Source: Haliotis asinina (Eukaryota; Mollusca; Gastropoda; Lepetellida; Haliotidae). From it: a DNA stretch of 64,000 bases. Shown in pieces: positions 41,078-54,109 of the stretch. The notes beneath the pieces were generated by a model, which saw only the letters and a list, made by a program, of their open reading frames with translations, had not been told where the DNA came from and did no database searches. The first letter of the stretch is position 1. Each line of letters starts with the position of its first letter. A program made the position numbers and the translations under genes. The stretch spans positions 12,637,001 through 12,701,000 of the forward strand of contig NC_090287.1 in NCBI RefSeq assembly GCF_037392515.1. The letters run 5' to 3'.

Positions 41078-41631
41078 CTGGCAACAGATAATGTTATAAA
41101 GTGATAGGTACTGATAGGTGGTGAACCGTGATACTTTCCGTTGTTATGTTTGGGGTTGCTGCGTTTTCTGCGGCAAAGGGACTGGCCGTTTTAAGTGTGT
41201 GTAGACCGAAAGATTCTAAATCTTATACAAAGCACCACGACAACGATTGAAGGGTCATTTCAATATTACAACTGCGGTATCGATTTCAACACAATTGTAT
41301 AAGGAACACGTACACGATGTGTGTGTTTGCGCATTCGTGCATGTGCCTGTTTGTCTGTGTATGTGTGCGTATGTAAGTAAATTACATTCTTTTCTTAGGT
41401 ACATGAAATGAGGAAATGAAGATTTATGACTACATATACGAATTTCCTTTGTCTTGTTATACTGGTTTAAAGAATTACATATACTATGGGCTGGTGAATA
41501 AAACTTCATCGTTGTGCCCCAAATAAATTCAAAAAAAATACTGAGTCTAATAATATCAACATTAATTTTTAAATACTCCTGTAATATGATTTTGTCATGC
41601 ATCAGACTCGTAACATTTGTGTAATTACTTA

Positions 41632-41780
41632 CTTCATGTGGCAGACTGGCAGTAGATGGGTGTCAACAGGCATCACTTTAAACGATGCATTGCCACTGTA
41701 AAGACATTGGGCACCATAGCAGGGTGAGCCCGGAACACTTGTGACGTTAGCAACACCAGACATAATACTGTGATTCAGCT
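41632..41780 (-). CDS. Candidate exon, Cys-containing, family unclear
   Basis: On the minus strand an AG (GGGCATCAG) is followed by an open frame of about 50 codons (FQIGSQLNHSIMSGVANV; SPCYGAQCLYSGNASF; LLPVCHMK) that ends at a good donor, ATGAAGTAAGTAATT. The three cysteines and the Asn-Ala-Ser glycosylation-type site fit an extracellular protein. It lies between the kringle end of copy B and the PAN relic, so it could belong to a further gene or to the lost part of the middle copy. Homology was not recognised. Confidence 0.35.
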
Positions 41781-44700
41781 GTGAACCGATTTGAAAGCTG
41801 ATGCCCGCCGGCGATTGAATAGGAAAAACTAATTTAAAATGTTTTGATATATTTAACTAGTTAGCTTTAAAGTGGCAGATTAAAATATATGATCCAAACA
41901 TGCTCATGCGTTTTTGACTGGAATGTTCAGTCTCTTGTTTTGAACGTTACGAAATTTTATAAGTCCCGTTAGTCTATCGACACCTCGGCAGGTGTTATGA
42001 TCAGGTTGCCCCAAAATTTGATGTACAAGATTATGTTCCCACTGGCAAGCCTGAGGTCTGTGATTGTCAGTTCCAGTAGCATTTGCTGATAATGTTCCTG
42101 GCTTAACGGCACAATGTACTTTCTCTTAGAGTTTACCACCGTGATATAAATGAAAGTCCAACATCGCGTTGACTGTCTTAACTGAGCATTTCAGTTAGGG
42201 ATTCTTCATCAAAGGCTTCGGAAACTCATTCGAAAGAATAATCCAAATGTATTCTAAATATTTCAGTGTGGCAGTACATTGTATGGCGCGTGTAGTTTGT
42301 AGCACTTAATTGAAGCGCTCGTGAAATATCGAAGACGACGTTTTCAAGATTCATACCGACGGCATGTGAAGGTTGTGGAACTGGTCCCTGGGTAAAATTG
42401 CGATCATTCCATTTGATTGTCGGGGGCACAATCACTGGATTGTCTGATTCAGACTTGCTTTTGGACCGCTCGCTCTCTCGCTTCCTTCCTCACTCACTCG
42501 CTCGCCAGCCAGTCCGCCCAATCACTCACTCACTTAATTTGACATTTCACCTCCACATTCTTTTGAAATATTTGACACGAAGCGTCTTCCAATATTAATC
42601 TACAATGTGTTTTTACTGAAGTTGAAAGTATAACTGTAAACGATGAACCACGTAAATTCATTCTAAATCCTCTCATAGTTTACCTAATGCGGGGAGTGTG
42701 GCAGATTCCCTTTGTAATGTACCTACAATATAAAATACATACTGGCTAGTATTGACTTAGAGCATTAACACATATATTCATGTCATTGTTATTCAATGCT
42801 GGAAATCCTGTGATAGAACAACCCCCAAACCCAAACAATTGGGAGTCCACGCGTCGAGCATTTGTATTGATTTGGTATCGGTTACGTAGGTGATCAGCAT
42901 TTGTTTCTCGCTATTTTCAAACAAAGAGTTATGGACTTTCTTTTACATGATTATATAACGTAAGTTGGAGAAAAAACGCCTGGCCATTAAACTACTTTCA
43001 AACCATTGTTATACCCACTGTATTAGAATAGATAAATCTAAGAGTTCACAGTTAATATAAAGATTTCAAAATGTCTGAAGAATAAAATGTCAAACCTGAG
43101 CCAAAGGAACAAAATGTTACGTGTACAAAAGCTGAAAAATGAACATGTCTAACCTTTGAGTGTTGAAGAGCAAGAAAAACGCTTTTTGATTAATTAATAA
43201 AAGACCGTATGAATATTTTCAGGTTAGATGATTTCAGTACTACTACAAAAAGGTAAAATCCCCTTCTCAGTTAGAGGAGATATATAAGACCACTGAAGCA
43301 TAAAATAGGTAAGGCGTTCATAACATAGATCTCTCCTTTGACATTTTTCGAAATGCATCTGTTAGTTTGTAAACTGGACAAATGTACTTATGGATATATG
43401 TACATTTTGAAAATATGAATAATGATCTATATATTCATTGACACACTCGTGAAATAACAATCATAAAAATACCACTACCCCTAACTTATTTTGTCCAGTA
43501 GATATACATGTTTCAGTAGGACACATGGTGAGAAACAAATGGTTGAACTACAATGTATATTTGTTTCGTTTCCTTCCAAATTCTCAAGAAACTTGCATAA
43601 GAGATATGCTGTTAAATCATGTGCACTAACGTCACTATCTTTGACAACTGAACATTTTCTAAAGTCGCGTTTAGACATGAGTTCATTGTCTTCTGAAACA
43701 ATTCAAGCTCGATCTGTGTCTAAAACCGCCAACTTCCACTGAACCATTGACGTAATTGTCATTACTTTTTGCCTTTTAAACCCACTGACTTTAAGTGTAC
43801 ATTTTTCAGTGACAGGTTTAGTTACATTGGACGTTCGATATCTCTGAACTGACGGCAAACATGACGATCAGCACGTCACTGCCACGCGTCAAGAATGCTG
43901 TTCAACAGTGCAGGCAAAAGGATTGAACTTTCTTGGCACTTTTTGTAATATGCTTTCATAGTTTATGATGTACTAAGCAAACATTGCTGAAACATTGTTC
44001 ATGAGATAACAAAGATCATGCAAGACTGAATCATCCCGATAGGCAATGACTGGCAAATGCATAGACCTTCAGTTCATGTGAAATAAACATCCCACCATGT
44101 CGGTAGGGGCACAATCTGGACGAGTGCTTAAAAATAGCAGTAACTGTTGTTGCTACTAGGGCCTCCAACAACTGAATGCACTCATGCACCTTCACAGCCA
44201 AAGACGTCGTTTAACGAATTAGACTGATTAATAGGCATGCTTGAAACTCACTCCGCGCAACGTGACTTTGTAAACGATTACGTCGTCAGCCAGAATGTTA
44301 TCAGGATGGAACTGAGTCAATATCCTGTGTTTGCATCAGCGCTATGCAGGTGGTCGACAGCATTCACCCACACATCTGGAAGACCAGTTCCTAATGGTTA
44401 CTTCAAGATTGCTACCGCACTCGGAAATGGTCTGACCAAACCAAATGGCGTCAATGTTATTGCTCGAAGTGGAGGGCATACATTCGCAACCCAAAGACGC
44501 AACGACGCCAACCTTAGGATTGACATGAATCAGGGGGACACTTGCGTACTGGTCTCCACTACTCTTCCGATACGAGGTACTGCCTAGTCTTTACAGAGGG
44601 CCCTGCCGATGAGTGAAGTATGAATTAAGAATTTGGTTGATCATGTTCACTGTAGAGGGGTTCAACTGATTTTGGTTCAGCATAGCTGAATGAACCGATC

Positions 44701-45137
44701 TGCGTGTTTTGCAGTGAACATGATGTCAGGTTGCGCTACAGGGATGATATTCTGGACAAGAATGTGAATCGGATCGGCCTTAGCGAAGTCTGTAGTTCTT
44801 GGTTTTGCTAGGCCAAACACTCTTATCTATTTCAACACATGCACGCATGAACATATCGCGTAATTACGGTGATCCTAACCCCATAGTTTGGCCAACGCAA
44901 GAGGTCTAGATGAAACGGCATAGATCATCTAGAAAAATGGATCAGAGATGTGACTGAATGTAGTTCTCATGCTGCTGTATTTTAAGGCAAGTGGTATTTT
45001 GTCTTCTCTGGACCCTAGATTCGCCTTCCACTGATCATTAATGACGGATAACATTGCACCATGTATTTTTATTACCGATGTCTGACACATCTGTACTCAT
45101 ATGTGTTATACTAATTTACAGATTGTACGCAGTATAA
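41781..45137. other. Intergenic region, nothing certain
   Basis: No transposon ends, arrays or convincing genes were found. A plus-strand frame at 44237-44587 (116 codons, with GYFKIATALGNGLTKPNGVN and MNQGDTCVLVS) looks protein-like and ends near an AG|GTACTG, but it has no other support. Confidence 0.35.
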
Positions 45138-46415
45138 ACTGACGGGCAAAAGAAACTCCGCCTGGAAAAATGTTATGGCTTTAAAACAACAAGAACAAAG
45201 TGAAATATGGATGTTATTTGTTAAACAATGACACTGGCACATGTTCAGTACAAAGAATTCAGCTTTAACAGAGACTTTGACTTATTTTGGTCGACATGGG
45301 GTCAAAATAGAGATTTCACTGTCAGACGGTCCGAACGTGAAACACAGCAATCTGGGATTTGAAGTCACTAATAGCGAGTGTGTCCATCTCTGCATTGAAT
45401 ACACGCAAACACGCATCTTCGCATTGAAGTGGTGAGGCGTCTGATGACGTCAGCTAGTATACGTCTCCATTCTTCGACAAGTGCTTGAGCCATTTGTCGA
45501 ACTGTAACTGGTGGGTTCTGTTTCCGTTGAATCTGTCGATCGAGGTGGTCCCGCAAGTGCTCGATGGGTGACATGTCAGGAGAGCGTGCAGGCCATGGAA
45601 GGACGTTAACGTTGTTGACGTGAAAGAAGTTCTCTAGCAAACGTGCAGTCGAACATTGTCCTGTTGGAACAATATCCCCTGTCGTTGTTGTTGAAGGATT
45701 GGCAGAACTGTCGGTCGAAGAACCTGGTCAATATATATCGCTGGCCGGTCAGATTACCGTTGATGTCTTCTGGCCAGCGCAAATGGCACCCCATACCATA
45801 ACGCCTCCCACACCATACGGCTCTGCTTCCTGGAAGCAGCAGCGAGCTGTCCTTTCATCTCTTCTGTATTCTGTAGCCCTTCCATCGCTTCTAGATATAC
45901 AGAATCTGCTTGGCCCTGATACCATGTGCACGTAGTCTTCTTGTTACCGTCCGTCGACCGACTGGGTAACCAAGAGCCGTTGCCGCTGATGACGTCACCG
46001 TCAGGAAGCGGTTTCTCAGTTGCAATAGCCTCAGGTGGCGATCTTCCTGCGCAGTTGTCACCCTTGGCCTGCCTGTTCTGGGTCTGTCTGAAGTCTGGTC
46101 AGTCTGTTGACAACGCCGACGAAGGTTCCTGACGGTAACGACAGAACGGTGGAACGTTCTTGAAACGTCACCCGCAGTGGCGCCCAGCTGCAGCATTCCG
46201 ATGGCCCTCTCTCTCTCCTCTGGACTTAACCTTGTCATTGTTACGTGTTTTGTTGTTTGTTGTTTTCCGTCCAAAGTGGTAAAGAGTTGCGTTTTCTTGT
46301 GGTAATCAAACTAGTGTTTGAGGCAATAACGATGTAACAATTTATATTTGATACTGATTTTATATGTTGAAATTACGATACATTTTGCAACGTCAAATTT
46401 CTTTTGCCCGTCAGT
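45138..46415 (-). mobile_element. Decayed Tc1-like transposon
   Basis: Inverted ends ACTGACGGGCAAAAGAAA (left, and reverse-complemented at the right end 46398-46415). A minus-strand transposase is still readable in pieces: a helix-turn-helix (LSPEERERAIGMLQLGATAG, then GRPRVTTAQEDRHLRL), GGVMVWGAICAG, and the end WPARSPDMSPIEHLRDHL ... CRDGHTRY. At least three frame changes separate these, so it is inactive. Size (1278 bp) is normal for the family. Confidence 0.88.
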
Positions 46416-47050
46416 ATACATGGTTGAATGTATAAACCATTTACATGAAAAATTCACCCAACATGAGTCGTGAATATAAGAAGGCTTTCCCATCGGTAAA
46501 TCATGTTTGACAATTTTCTTTTTTCAGTTGGCAGTTAAGTTTTGCACTCACATTTTCTGGGGGTTAGAATCGATGGTTTTGTCATGATTCATGTAACTGC
46601 CAATAAAAGGATTCAATTTGAGGTCTTGTAACTTTTTGATGTTTTCGTTTGTTTGAAAAACACCCTTTTACATAAGAAATTGACCCCCTCAGTGAAGTAT
46701 ACCACATGCTAAACTTTTGCATAGGTGGTAGAAGATGCAACGCGGCACACTTGCAACAAGTACGTAGTTCGTATGATGTATATTTGTGTTGTACGGAAGC
46801 GGTAAACTTGGTCTGATTTTTAAATCTCTTAATTACGTAATTAGGAGATGGGTTCTTTTAACTGCACAGGGTTGTATACTGCACACAAATAACATGTACT
46901 GTACATGTACACTGTAAAATATAGTGTCCTATTCACAGCAAATCCTCCCCAGGGAAATGAGTGACAAAGACCTAATGCTAAGCAAAGCGGATTTGTTTTG
47001 TATCTGCGAACTCACTGTATCGTCGATTGACGTCTTAAAGAATTTGTTTG
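46416..47050. other. Intergenic, nothing recognised
   Basis: AT-rich sequence between the Tc1 relic and an R2 repeat; no coding, RNA or repeat structure that I can support. Confidence 0.4.
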
Positions 47051-47230
47051 CTTGTTGTTTACGCCGCACTAAGCAATATAACAGTTATATGCCGGCCCGT
47101 AAATAACACAGCTGGGAACTACAATGACATGACTGTGTCATGCAAGTCAGCGAGCCTGACCACCCGATCCCGTAAGTTGCCTCTATCGACAAGCGTGGAT
47201 TGCTGAAGGCCAGTTCGAAACCGGATTGTC
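47050..47230 (-). repeat. R2 repeat
   Basis: GTTTACGCCGCACTAAGCAATATAACAG-type start, then CACCCGATCCCGTAAG and GACAAGCGTGGATTGC. It has an internal deletion relative to other copies. Confidence 0.65.
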
Positions 47231-48392
47231 ACAGACAACTGCTGAAATCAGTCTTTGCTTCCGAACAGAGAACCGCAATCAAAAGAACCTGAAATAGCTT
47301 TGAATTTCATCTCCAGCAAATACACCCGGAATACATTGATGAAACGATGTAATGACTGAGCCACCACAACCTGTATATTTGCCTTGTTAATGTGTTTGAA
47401 CAAACAAAACTGAAACTAAAGACTGACAGCATCTGGACTAATTGAATCCATTAATTATTCATAATCACACTTAAGCCAAACATGCAAATGATTTCGGAAA
47501 ATAGACTCATATTTGAACAGAGGGATTGTCAGTCTCAGAGAATCTTTCGTGTAATATTTATTCGAGAACATAAACATTGTAAGTGCGTTTCAGTTTGAAA
47601 TGCCTTTCAGTTATTGTTATTTAATGGGGTCAGTAAAGATTGACACACTTTGCTGAGTTTCGCCCTTGCTTCTGGCTGACAAACCAAAAATCACGATTGA
47701 AGTACAGCTTCGATTGACAATGTCCGTGTGGTAGGTCGTTTACGAAACTGAGCTCTTCACAGCTGAATGCGGCACGCGTGCCCGGCTTATGACAAATCTT
47801 TAAATGTAGATTTAAATATACGGCGTTCCCATCACATAAGACTCATACGAGAGGTCATCTTTTGATAAAACGAATGATTACTGTAAGAACATACGGACGT
47901 GGAGTCTCTGTGTGTTGTTAATCGATACTGACAAAGATATACAACTAATCCTTATGTTATTTCAGTTGGATCACTTAGCCAGATTAAGTCAAATTGAGTT
48001 GAATTTAGTGTCATGTTAATTATAAACATACATTCATTCACGTACAACTTCCCAAACTTCCAAACTTCTCTCTCTAGAGTGTCTGGAATTTTGTGAGTCC
48101 AGAATTAAATTGTGACTCAAATTGTTCAGTCAAAGTGTCAGACGTTACCTTGCTATCATTCCCGTTGCTTTGGCATGCAAGTATGAAAATCTTTGTGACA
48201 CAGTTAATCTTAAAGCTACAGTTCTGATTTAGTGTTGATTGCAGATTTCTGTCTGCCAATAGCATGGTGCACAACAACCTGTGCGTAAAATACAGTCCAC
48301 TTGTACAGCGGTACCTATAAATTTATGGCACGCCATTTCTTGATAGAGGTGTGTCTCCCTCAACTGCCTGGTGCATTAGTCGTTTCTGGCAT
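47231..48392. other. Downstream flank of copy B
   Basis: No gene or repeat was recognised. The 3' untranslated end of copy B should lie in the upper part, but I see no canonical AATAAA on the minus strand near the stop. Confidence 0.4.
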
Positions 48393-48667
48393 TCAACACT
48401 GAGGTACGTCGCAGTGATCCCATCGCTTAGCTGGGTCTGTGGTATAGCACCAGAGACTTGTTACACCGTCGGAGGTTGGTGAACGGCAGAAATTGGCCGC
48501 TGACTCCAAAGTGTCATCGTCAGGAAAGAAACTCGCGTGGTCACCATTGCCGGAGTGAGAATGTGTAGTGTGATCGTCCCATCGCTGACATGTGTAGCCC
48601 TCTCTTGTAGTAGACAGTGTGCCAGCATAACGAGCACGCCCATTCACCAACATGTAACATCGATTCA
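48393..48667 (-). CDS. Copy B exon 3: kringle domain and stop
   Basis: Terminal exon with a complete kringle: NRCYM, YAG, EGYTCQRWDDHT, NFC, SLWCYTTDPAKRWDHC and DVPQC followed directly by TGA. All six cysteines are present. The acceptor is TGTTGTTTTTCAG and entry is in phase 1, matching exon 2 at 52545-52629. It is diverged from copy A (different spacer and N-terminus), so the duplication between A and B is older than that between A and the middle copy. Confidence 0.87.
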
Positions 48668-48974
48668 CTGAAAAACAACACAATATGTATGATTTCAAAG
48701 TGCATATTGGTTTCTAGTCTCATGTAGACAAAACTGATGGCCTAATGCTAAATTGATAAAAAAAAAATAATGAAATAATGTGTATTTACAGCGCGTTGAA
48801 TTCCATATAAAATATATGCTCAAAGCGCTCATATTTCAAGAACATACATAATAAAAACTTGTTTTCTGTGCGCAAAACAATAAAGTGGCTGGAGATATAC
48901 GTTTGAACTGGTAGTGTGTTTCTTAAAGGGAGGCTTTTCTAGAACTTTCGAAAGTTTCAACAAAATGTCGTAGC

Positions 48975-49165
48975 CAGGACGTTTCGATATGAGTTAACAT
49001 ACGAGGGTTTCTTGACCAGAACGTTTCTAAATGAGTTAAGCCACGAGGAGTTCTTGACCAGAACGTTTCTAAATGAGTTAAGCCACGAGGAGTTCTTGAC
49101 CAGAACGTTTCTAAATGAGTTAAGCCACGAGGAGTTCTTGACCAGAACGTTTCTATATGAGTTAA
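48975..49165. repeat. 42-bp minisatellite
   Basis: About 4.5 copies of GAGTTAAGCCACGAGGAGTT plus CTTGACCAGAACGTTTCTAAAT. The inner copies are identical and the outer ones diverged. The unit length is a multiple of three, so long frames appear on both strands without coding meaning. Related units recur at 49990-50075. Confidence 0.9.
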
Positions 49166-51109
49166 AATTATTTTTCGCCTGCAATACACGAGAAACCAGC
49201 ACGACAATGTTTACCCCGCCACTTTGAATGCATTATCAGATACGTCGTTGCATATCCATGCGTGAGATTTCCAGTGTATCAGCCAATGAAATAATTTGTC
49301 ATACATTTAACGTAAACGTGGTGGTCAAGCATGGCGGAGAGCAAGCCGCCCAAGTAGCAACTGCGACCAACATGCTATTTTTTAAAAAAAATGGGGGGAA
49401 GGGAGCAATCAAGATGAAACTCACGAGAGAAAGATCCCTTCAAACGAAGAAACACCACCATCAGTTCACATTTCCCCCCTAAAAACTAACTTGGATGCTG
49501 ACACGAAGAGGATACATACCAAGCCAAGTGAGTGTATTCGTGAGATTATTTTAACAATGATGGAATGATATGCAAATTGTGCTGTGAGTCAAACTTAACA
49601 CGGAGTAATCCATTTGTGACAGATGATGGTTGTTAAAACTTTTACTTTGAAGAGACATTTTGAATCTGCTGATCATAAACGTCCTTCTGGTGACTTGTTA
49701 GCCGAGAGCCCCAATGCGGTCCTTTGTATCGCGATTCAGAGTCATGTCTTGACTGTATAGGTCCGCACAGACTGTATAGGGGCTATGGACTAGTGAATTG
49801 TCAGCATATTCAACCTAACAAAGTTCATGATTGGTTCAAATATTAAATGAACATATTATGTTTTCTATTCTTTTTCTATATATTGAAATTTTCAAATTTT
49901 CAAGACCCTCTAAATTTTCTGGTGTCCCTTACAACCTTACATGTACATGTAGGGGCCTTGGGGCCATATTTTACGAAACTTTGGAACAACACTGTATATG
50001 AGTTAACATACGAAGAGTGCGTGACCAGAATGTTTCTATGAGTTACCATACGAAAAGCTCTTGACCAGACTAGCTATTCTCCCAACGTTAGTTGCGCTGC
50101 GAACTTCCTAAGCTCATCGTTAACACATTGGTCACAATCAGAGTTAAGATTTCCTAGGGACCGAACGTTTCGAACATGAGGGTCACGTCAAAGTTACTAT
50201 TCGTGAGTGATAACACCTGCATCACTCCTTGTCATCTCATCGATACTGAAAATGCACGAAAGGACAATATTTTTCAGGGTAACCCTCTTTGTTAATATTC
50301 ATTTTCAATAAAATGGAAATGTTTTATTTCCGATGTTTGAAATCGATTCTGTTGTTTATAAACCATATGCAGTTACCGAAAGTAAACAATGTGCACGCAT
50401 ATTTCAAATGCAGATGCGTGTATCTTTACACACAAATACACATCCGTGCTGTAGACATTACATCCCCAGCCTGTTCGAAACATTTGAGTTAAATGGTAGT
50501 CGTGGGAATGAAAACAGTAGGAAATATTGTGATTCTTTCACATTTACATATATATATATCCAATGTATTCCAAACTCTAACAATTTTATTTATGTTTTGC
50601 TAAGAATCCGACGCCGACCCTCAGTAAACAGTCTTCCACTTACATAGCGTTACTTTATCTCAGCCTGTCATCAGGAACTTGTTACGTTGAAGGTGAAAAC
50701 AATCATTATTTATTTAGAGTAGTTTCATGCTGTGAAAAAGACCTGAGTCAGTGTGTCATTTGACCTAAAGCATTGGTGTGGCATTCACAAGTAAGGTTAA
50801 TTTTTACAGAGACCCACCAGAGAATATCATCCAGGAACACAAATGTAAACCATTCCGCGCCATGACATTAAACCGCCGACGTAATATGCACAATATAATA
50901 CGATGTAAGTGACGCTCTATTTTCGATTCTACACAGTTCACTGGATATAAGTAAGTTCTAAAGAAGTCTCGATTGTTGCTGAAGTGAAACTGACAAGCAA
51001 ATTATATAAATGTTTCAGCAGGATTGACCAGAACATTTCACTATTTAGCGACATGTCCTCCTACCAGGAACACCTCCCGGAATCGTCTCTGAATGCATTT
51101 ATTAGTAGG

Positions 51110-51280
51110 ACGGGACGATGGGCAGACTAGTGGTTAAGGCGTTCACTCATCACGTCAAAAACGCTGGTTCTATTCCCCACATGAGTACAATGTGTGAAGC
51201 CCATATCTGGTGTCTCCAGCCGTCATATTGCTGGAATATTGCTAAAAGCGGCGTAAAAAGCAGATTCACTTACTCTTATT
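51110..51280 (+). repeat. R1 SINE, well preserved
   Basis: Head GGGCAGACTAGTGGTTAAGG (A box), B-box-like TGGTTCTATTCCCC, body CACATGAGTACAATGTGTG, and tail GCTGGAATATTGCTAAAAGC with GATTCACTTACTC. A full-length reference for the family. Confidence 0.8.
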
Positions 51281-51556
51281 ATGCTGGTTTGGCACATTCA
51301 TCACTTTCAACTCACATCAGATCAATTTCTCTTTTTTATCTCCCCCAAACACCTTGCCCACTTTCTATTCCAGTACTTTCCAAACGTTTTCTATGATAAT
51401 GGTGTGTGGGTTTTGTGATGGCTGCTTTGGAGTGCGTCTGTCATTGTCAGATCTGGACAGATTATCCAGGCTGACTTGGTCAAACCCATACATTAGGGCC
51501 TCAAACTACAGGGCCCGTGTCATTGCGAGGATTAAAGACTTTTAAGATATATATAA

Positions 51557-51655
51557 TATTTTGAGATGACCCCCCGATTCCAAATGCTTCACAGTACAGC
51601 ATATCGTGATGTACTGTGAAGCATTCTGAATCGGGGGGTCATCTCAAAAATAATA
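51557..51655. mobile_element. Hairpin MITE
   Basis: Left arm GAGATGACCCCCCGATTC through GCTTCACAGTACA and its reverse complement on the right, with one short internal mismatch region and a loop of about 10 bp (GCATATCGTGA). The flanks are AT-rich (AATATTTT ... AATATTTTT). Confidence 0.7.
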
Positions 51656-52051
51656 TTTTTAAACTTTTATTCCTCGCAGAGACAGAAGTGCCTTTGTCTC
51701 AAACACCTTCATCAAATATATGCTTTTTTATTGTCCAGTCACTAAATGTAACGTTTGACCGATAATTGCTAACTAGCCGGTGAAGTTCAGTGCTAGAATA
51801 TGGATTCCTCTCAGGCTCTTGGTATGGTTTATCAGATATTAAGTTATTTTCTTGGACACAACATGTCGCTTAAACCTTATTGACACGAGCGTCTTCTGAC
51901 AGAAGGTTGGATTAGTCCGTGTTGTCATGTTACATCTCCTAGTGCCCGTCTTCTCTGCAATCTAAGAATGCGAAATTGTTATTTTGGGACGCTCAAATGA
52001 ACGATGGAAATACTTTAAACACGCCTTGAGAAAAGGTTCCCCTGAGTTATG

Positions 52052-52190
52052 TTAGCTAGTGAGTGAGTATGGTCCAGCAATATCACGACGGGGAAAACCA
52101 AAAATGGACTTCACCCATAGTACCCATGTTTGGAATCGAACCCGGACCTTCGGAGTGACGAGCCAACGCTTTAACCACCGTCCCGTCTGA
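52052..52190 (-). repeat. R1 SINE
   Basis: Minus-strand head with TGGTTAAAGCGTTGGCTCGT and GGGTTCGATTCC, followed by body and tail. Confidence 0.7.
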
Positions 52191-52544
52191 GTTAAGGTAT
52201 CACTGCCTATGTCCAACAAGAAACAGTTTCTGATATGTGATTAACGTTGCTCATGTCACCAATTGGTAATTGGTATTTACTCATGGTCAGGGAGTGTACT
52301 ACCAAACGTCTAACGTTCAACAAACATTTAGCCCCTAGATGTTTCTTCTTGAACATAACATGATAACACAGAAAAAATATTTTTCTTGAGTTTCTTTGAT
52401 ACATAGTGTTGATAACCTATGGTTGTTGAACAATTTGCATAACGTGATTCTCACAACGTGATTCTCAACCTACGGATATCATTACTCGCAGTGACCACTT
52501 GGTAATGAGACCACTTATATTAAAAATATTTATGATATGATTAC

Positions 52545-52629
52545 CTTTGATGCATGTTGCAACTCCACCTAGAGGCCGACATTGCTCAACAGGCCCACAC
52601 ATATGATTCTCGCAAACGCCCGCCAAACT
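52545..52629 (-). CDS. Copy B exon 2: four-cysteine EGF-like segment
   Basis: An 85-nt exon with acceptor TTTTGTCTTTCAG and donor GTAATC. It reads SLAGVCENHMCGPVEQC followed by RPLGG and a TC, i.e. C-x4-C-x5-C-x8-C, in phase 0 in and phase 1 out, the same as copy A exon 2. That shared phase and cysteine order across otherwise unlike sequences is the main evidence for both exons. Confidence 0.68.
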
Positions 52630-53154
52630 CTGAAAGACAAAAGAGTTTGTAAGTTATGTAATCGTCTAGGAGATACTGTCGCACTGACGCCCGTACAACA
52701 ACAATCGCCATGTGATTGGAATATTGCTGAGTATGACGTAACACTTAACTCCCTCCCTCACTCACTCACTACAAAACAATTATCTAGCCTCTTGTAAGAA
52801 TGCCGAGTTTTGATTGGTCCACGTAACCCTGATAAAAACCATGTATATCCATCACGATCCGCGAGCGGGAGTATAAAAGTCGTGTACTCCTGCTCGGGGA
52901 ATACAACCTTACTCGGGACTGATAAAACCCCGTATTTCCCTCGACACGATGTGATAACTTATAGTGTAAAATGAACCAACTATCGACAGTGCGATATTTA
53001 CATTGCTTTGCATGGTCACATTGTCTGGCTCATATTCATAAGTAAGGAACGTATAAACTTTATTGGAGGGATCATGAAACCATAACAAGTCGGGATAATT
53101 TCATTTGAAAATCCACCAGCGGGAAAGGGGTCAAACGACCATGTCACAAGCTCA

Positions 53155-53790
53155 ATAACGGGTATGTCCACTATCGGCATTGACAACAGCAGTGTATCGA
53201 CGACGCATAGAGCCTATCAAACGTGCAAGGAAGGCTTGTAGAATGTCACGCCAAATTCAAAGTTCTGTTGCAAGGTCAAGGACGTTATCCGTCGGATGAG
53301 GAAGACGGCGTAGACGTCGATCCATCTCGTCCCAAATATGCTCTATCGGGGAGAGATCCGTCGAATTGGCAGACCCAGGTAATTCAACGTTGTGGTGTTG
53401 CAAGAAATCCATAGCAATCCTTGCCGTATGAGGGCGGGCTTTGTCCTGTTGGAATGTTAACCTAGAGCCATGACGTCACAGAAAAGAAATTGTCACAAGT
53501 GGAAGAATCTGATCTTTGTAGCCCACAACAGTTAAGTCACCAAAGGCGTTCCCTGGCCTGCTGTTATTCCACCCCAAATCGTCACGGAATCACCACCAAA
53601 GCGATTCCTCTCCAAGACACAGACCTGTGCATAACGTTCTTGTGGCCTGGTAGCGTCTTATCAGTGCAGGTGTTCCGGTGGCAGTGGAAATGTGCATGTA
53701 CTTGTCGTTGAGACATTCCACCACGGACCATCCCAATGGCCTCATGACGTTAGGCAGACGTTAGCCTTGGCATGCTGTGCGTTTCAATAG
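53155..53790 (-). pseudogene. Decayed Tc1-like transposase
   Basis: Minus-strand translation gives FQQDKARPHTARIAMDFLQ, STDLSPIEHIWDEMDRRL and the C-terminal SMRRRYTAVV ... SGHTRY, all typical of Tc1-like enzymes. Upstream pieces (CHRNTCTDKT and following) are scattered over frames. At least two in-frame stops and several shifts are present. No ends were identified. Confidence 0.78.
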
Positions 53791-54109
53791 CCTTTCATTT
53801 ATTTGGACGATTGCAGGGGCAGGGGTTGAGCTTTACAAAGTGACAGTATTGTGTGGCATTCATTTGCTCTGTTTTTCTTTCCTGAAAGACAACCACAAAA
53901 CCACTGACGTCACGGAATGTGGCAAGTGCATGCATGTTGGATACATGTCTCTAATCTCTGAATTTAAATCCTTAGGTTTGATAAATTTAGATTTTTAATT
54001 TCTGTATGTTCAGTTTTCTTATGTGCTTAGTATAGCTGGAATATTACCGAGTAAAACTAAACTCACTCATTCACTTTAACAAAGGCAATGCCTAGAAACG
54101 TATGCCCGA

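Larger units (their letters stand above)
48668..52544 (-). other. Copy B intron 2
   Basis: Runs from the donor GTAATC at 52544 to the acceptor at 48668. It contains a 42-bp minisatellite, a second small cluster of the same unit at about 49990-50075, R1 SINEs and a hairpin MITE. The stretch 50080-51100 shows nothing I recognise. Confidence 0.55.

Noticed and set aside
44237-44587. 116-codon plus-strand frame
   Set aside because: It looks protein-like but has no recognised motif, promoter or convincing splice acceptor. It is kept only as a remark on the region.
52830-52980. TATA-like GAGTATAAAAGTCG as a promoter
   Set aside because: No frame follows it, and the surrounding partly inverted GTGTACTCCTGCTCGGG sequence looks like a repeat fragment.
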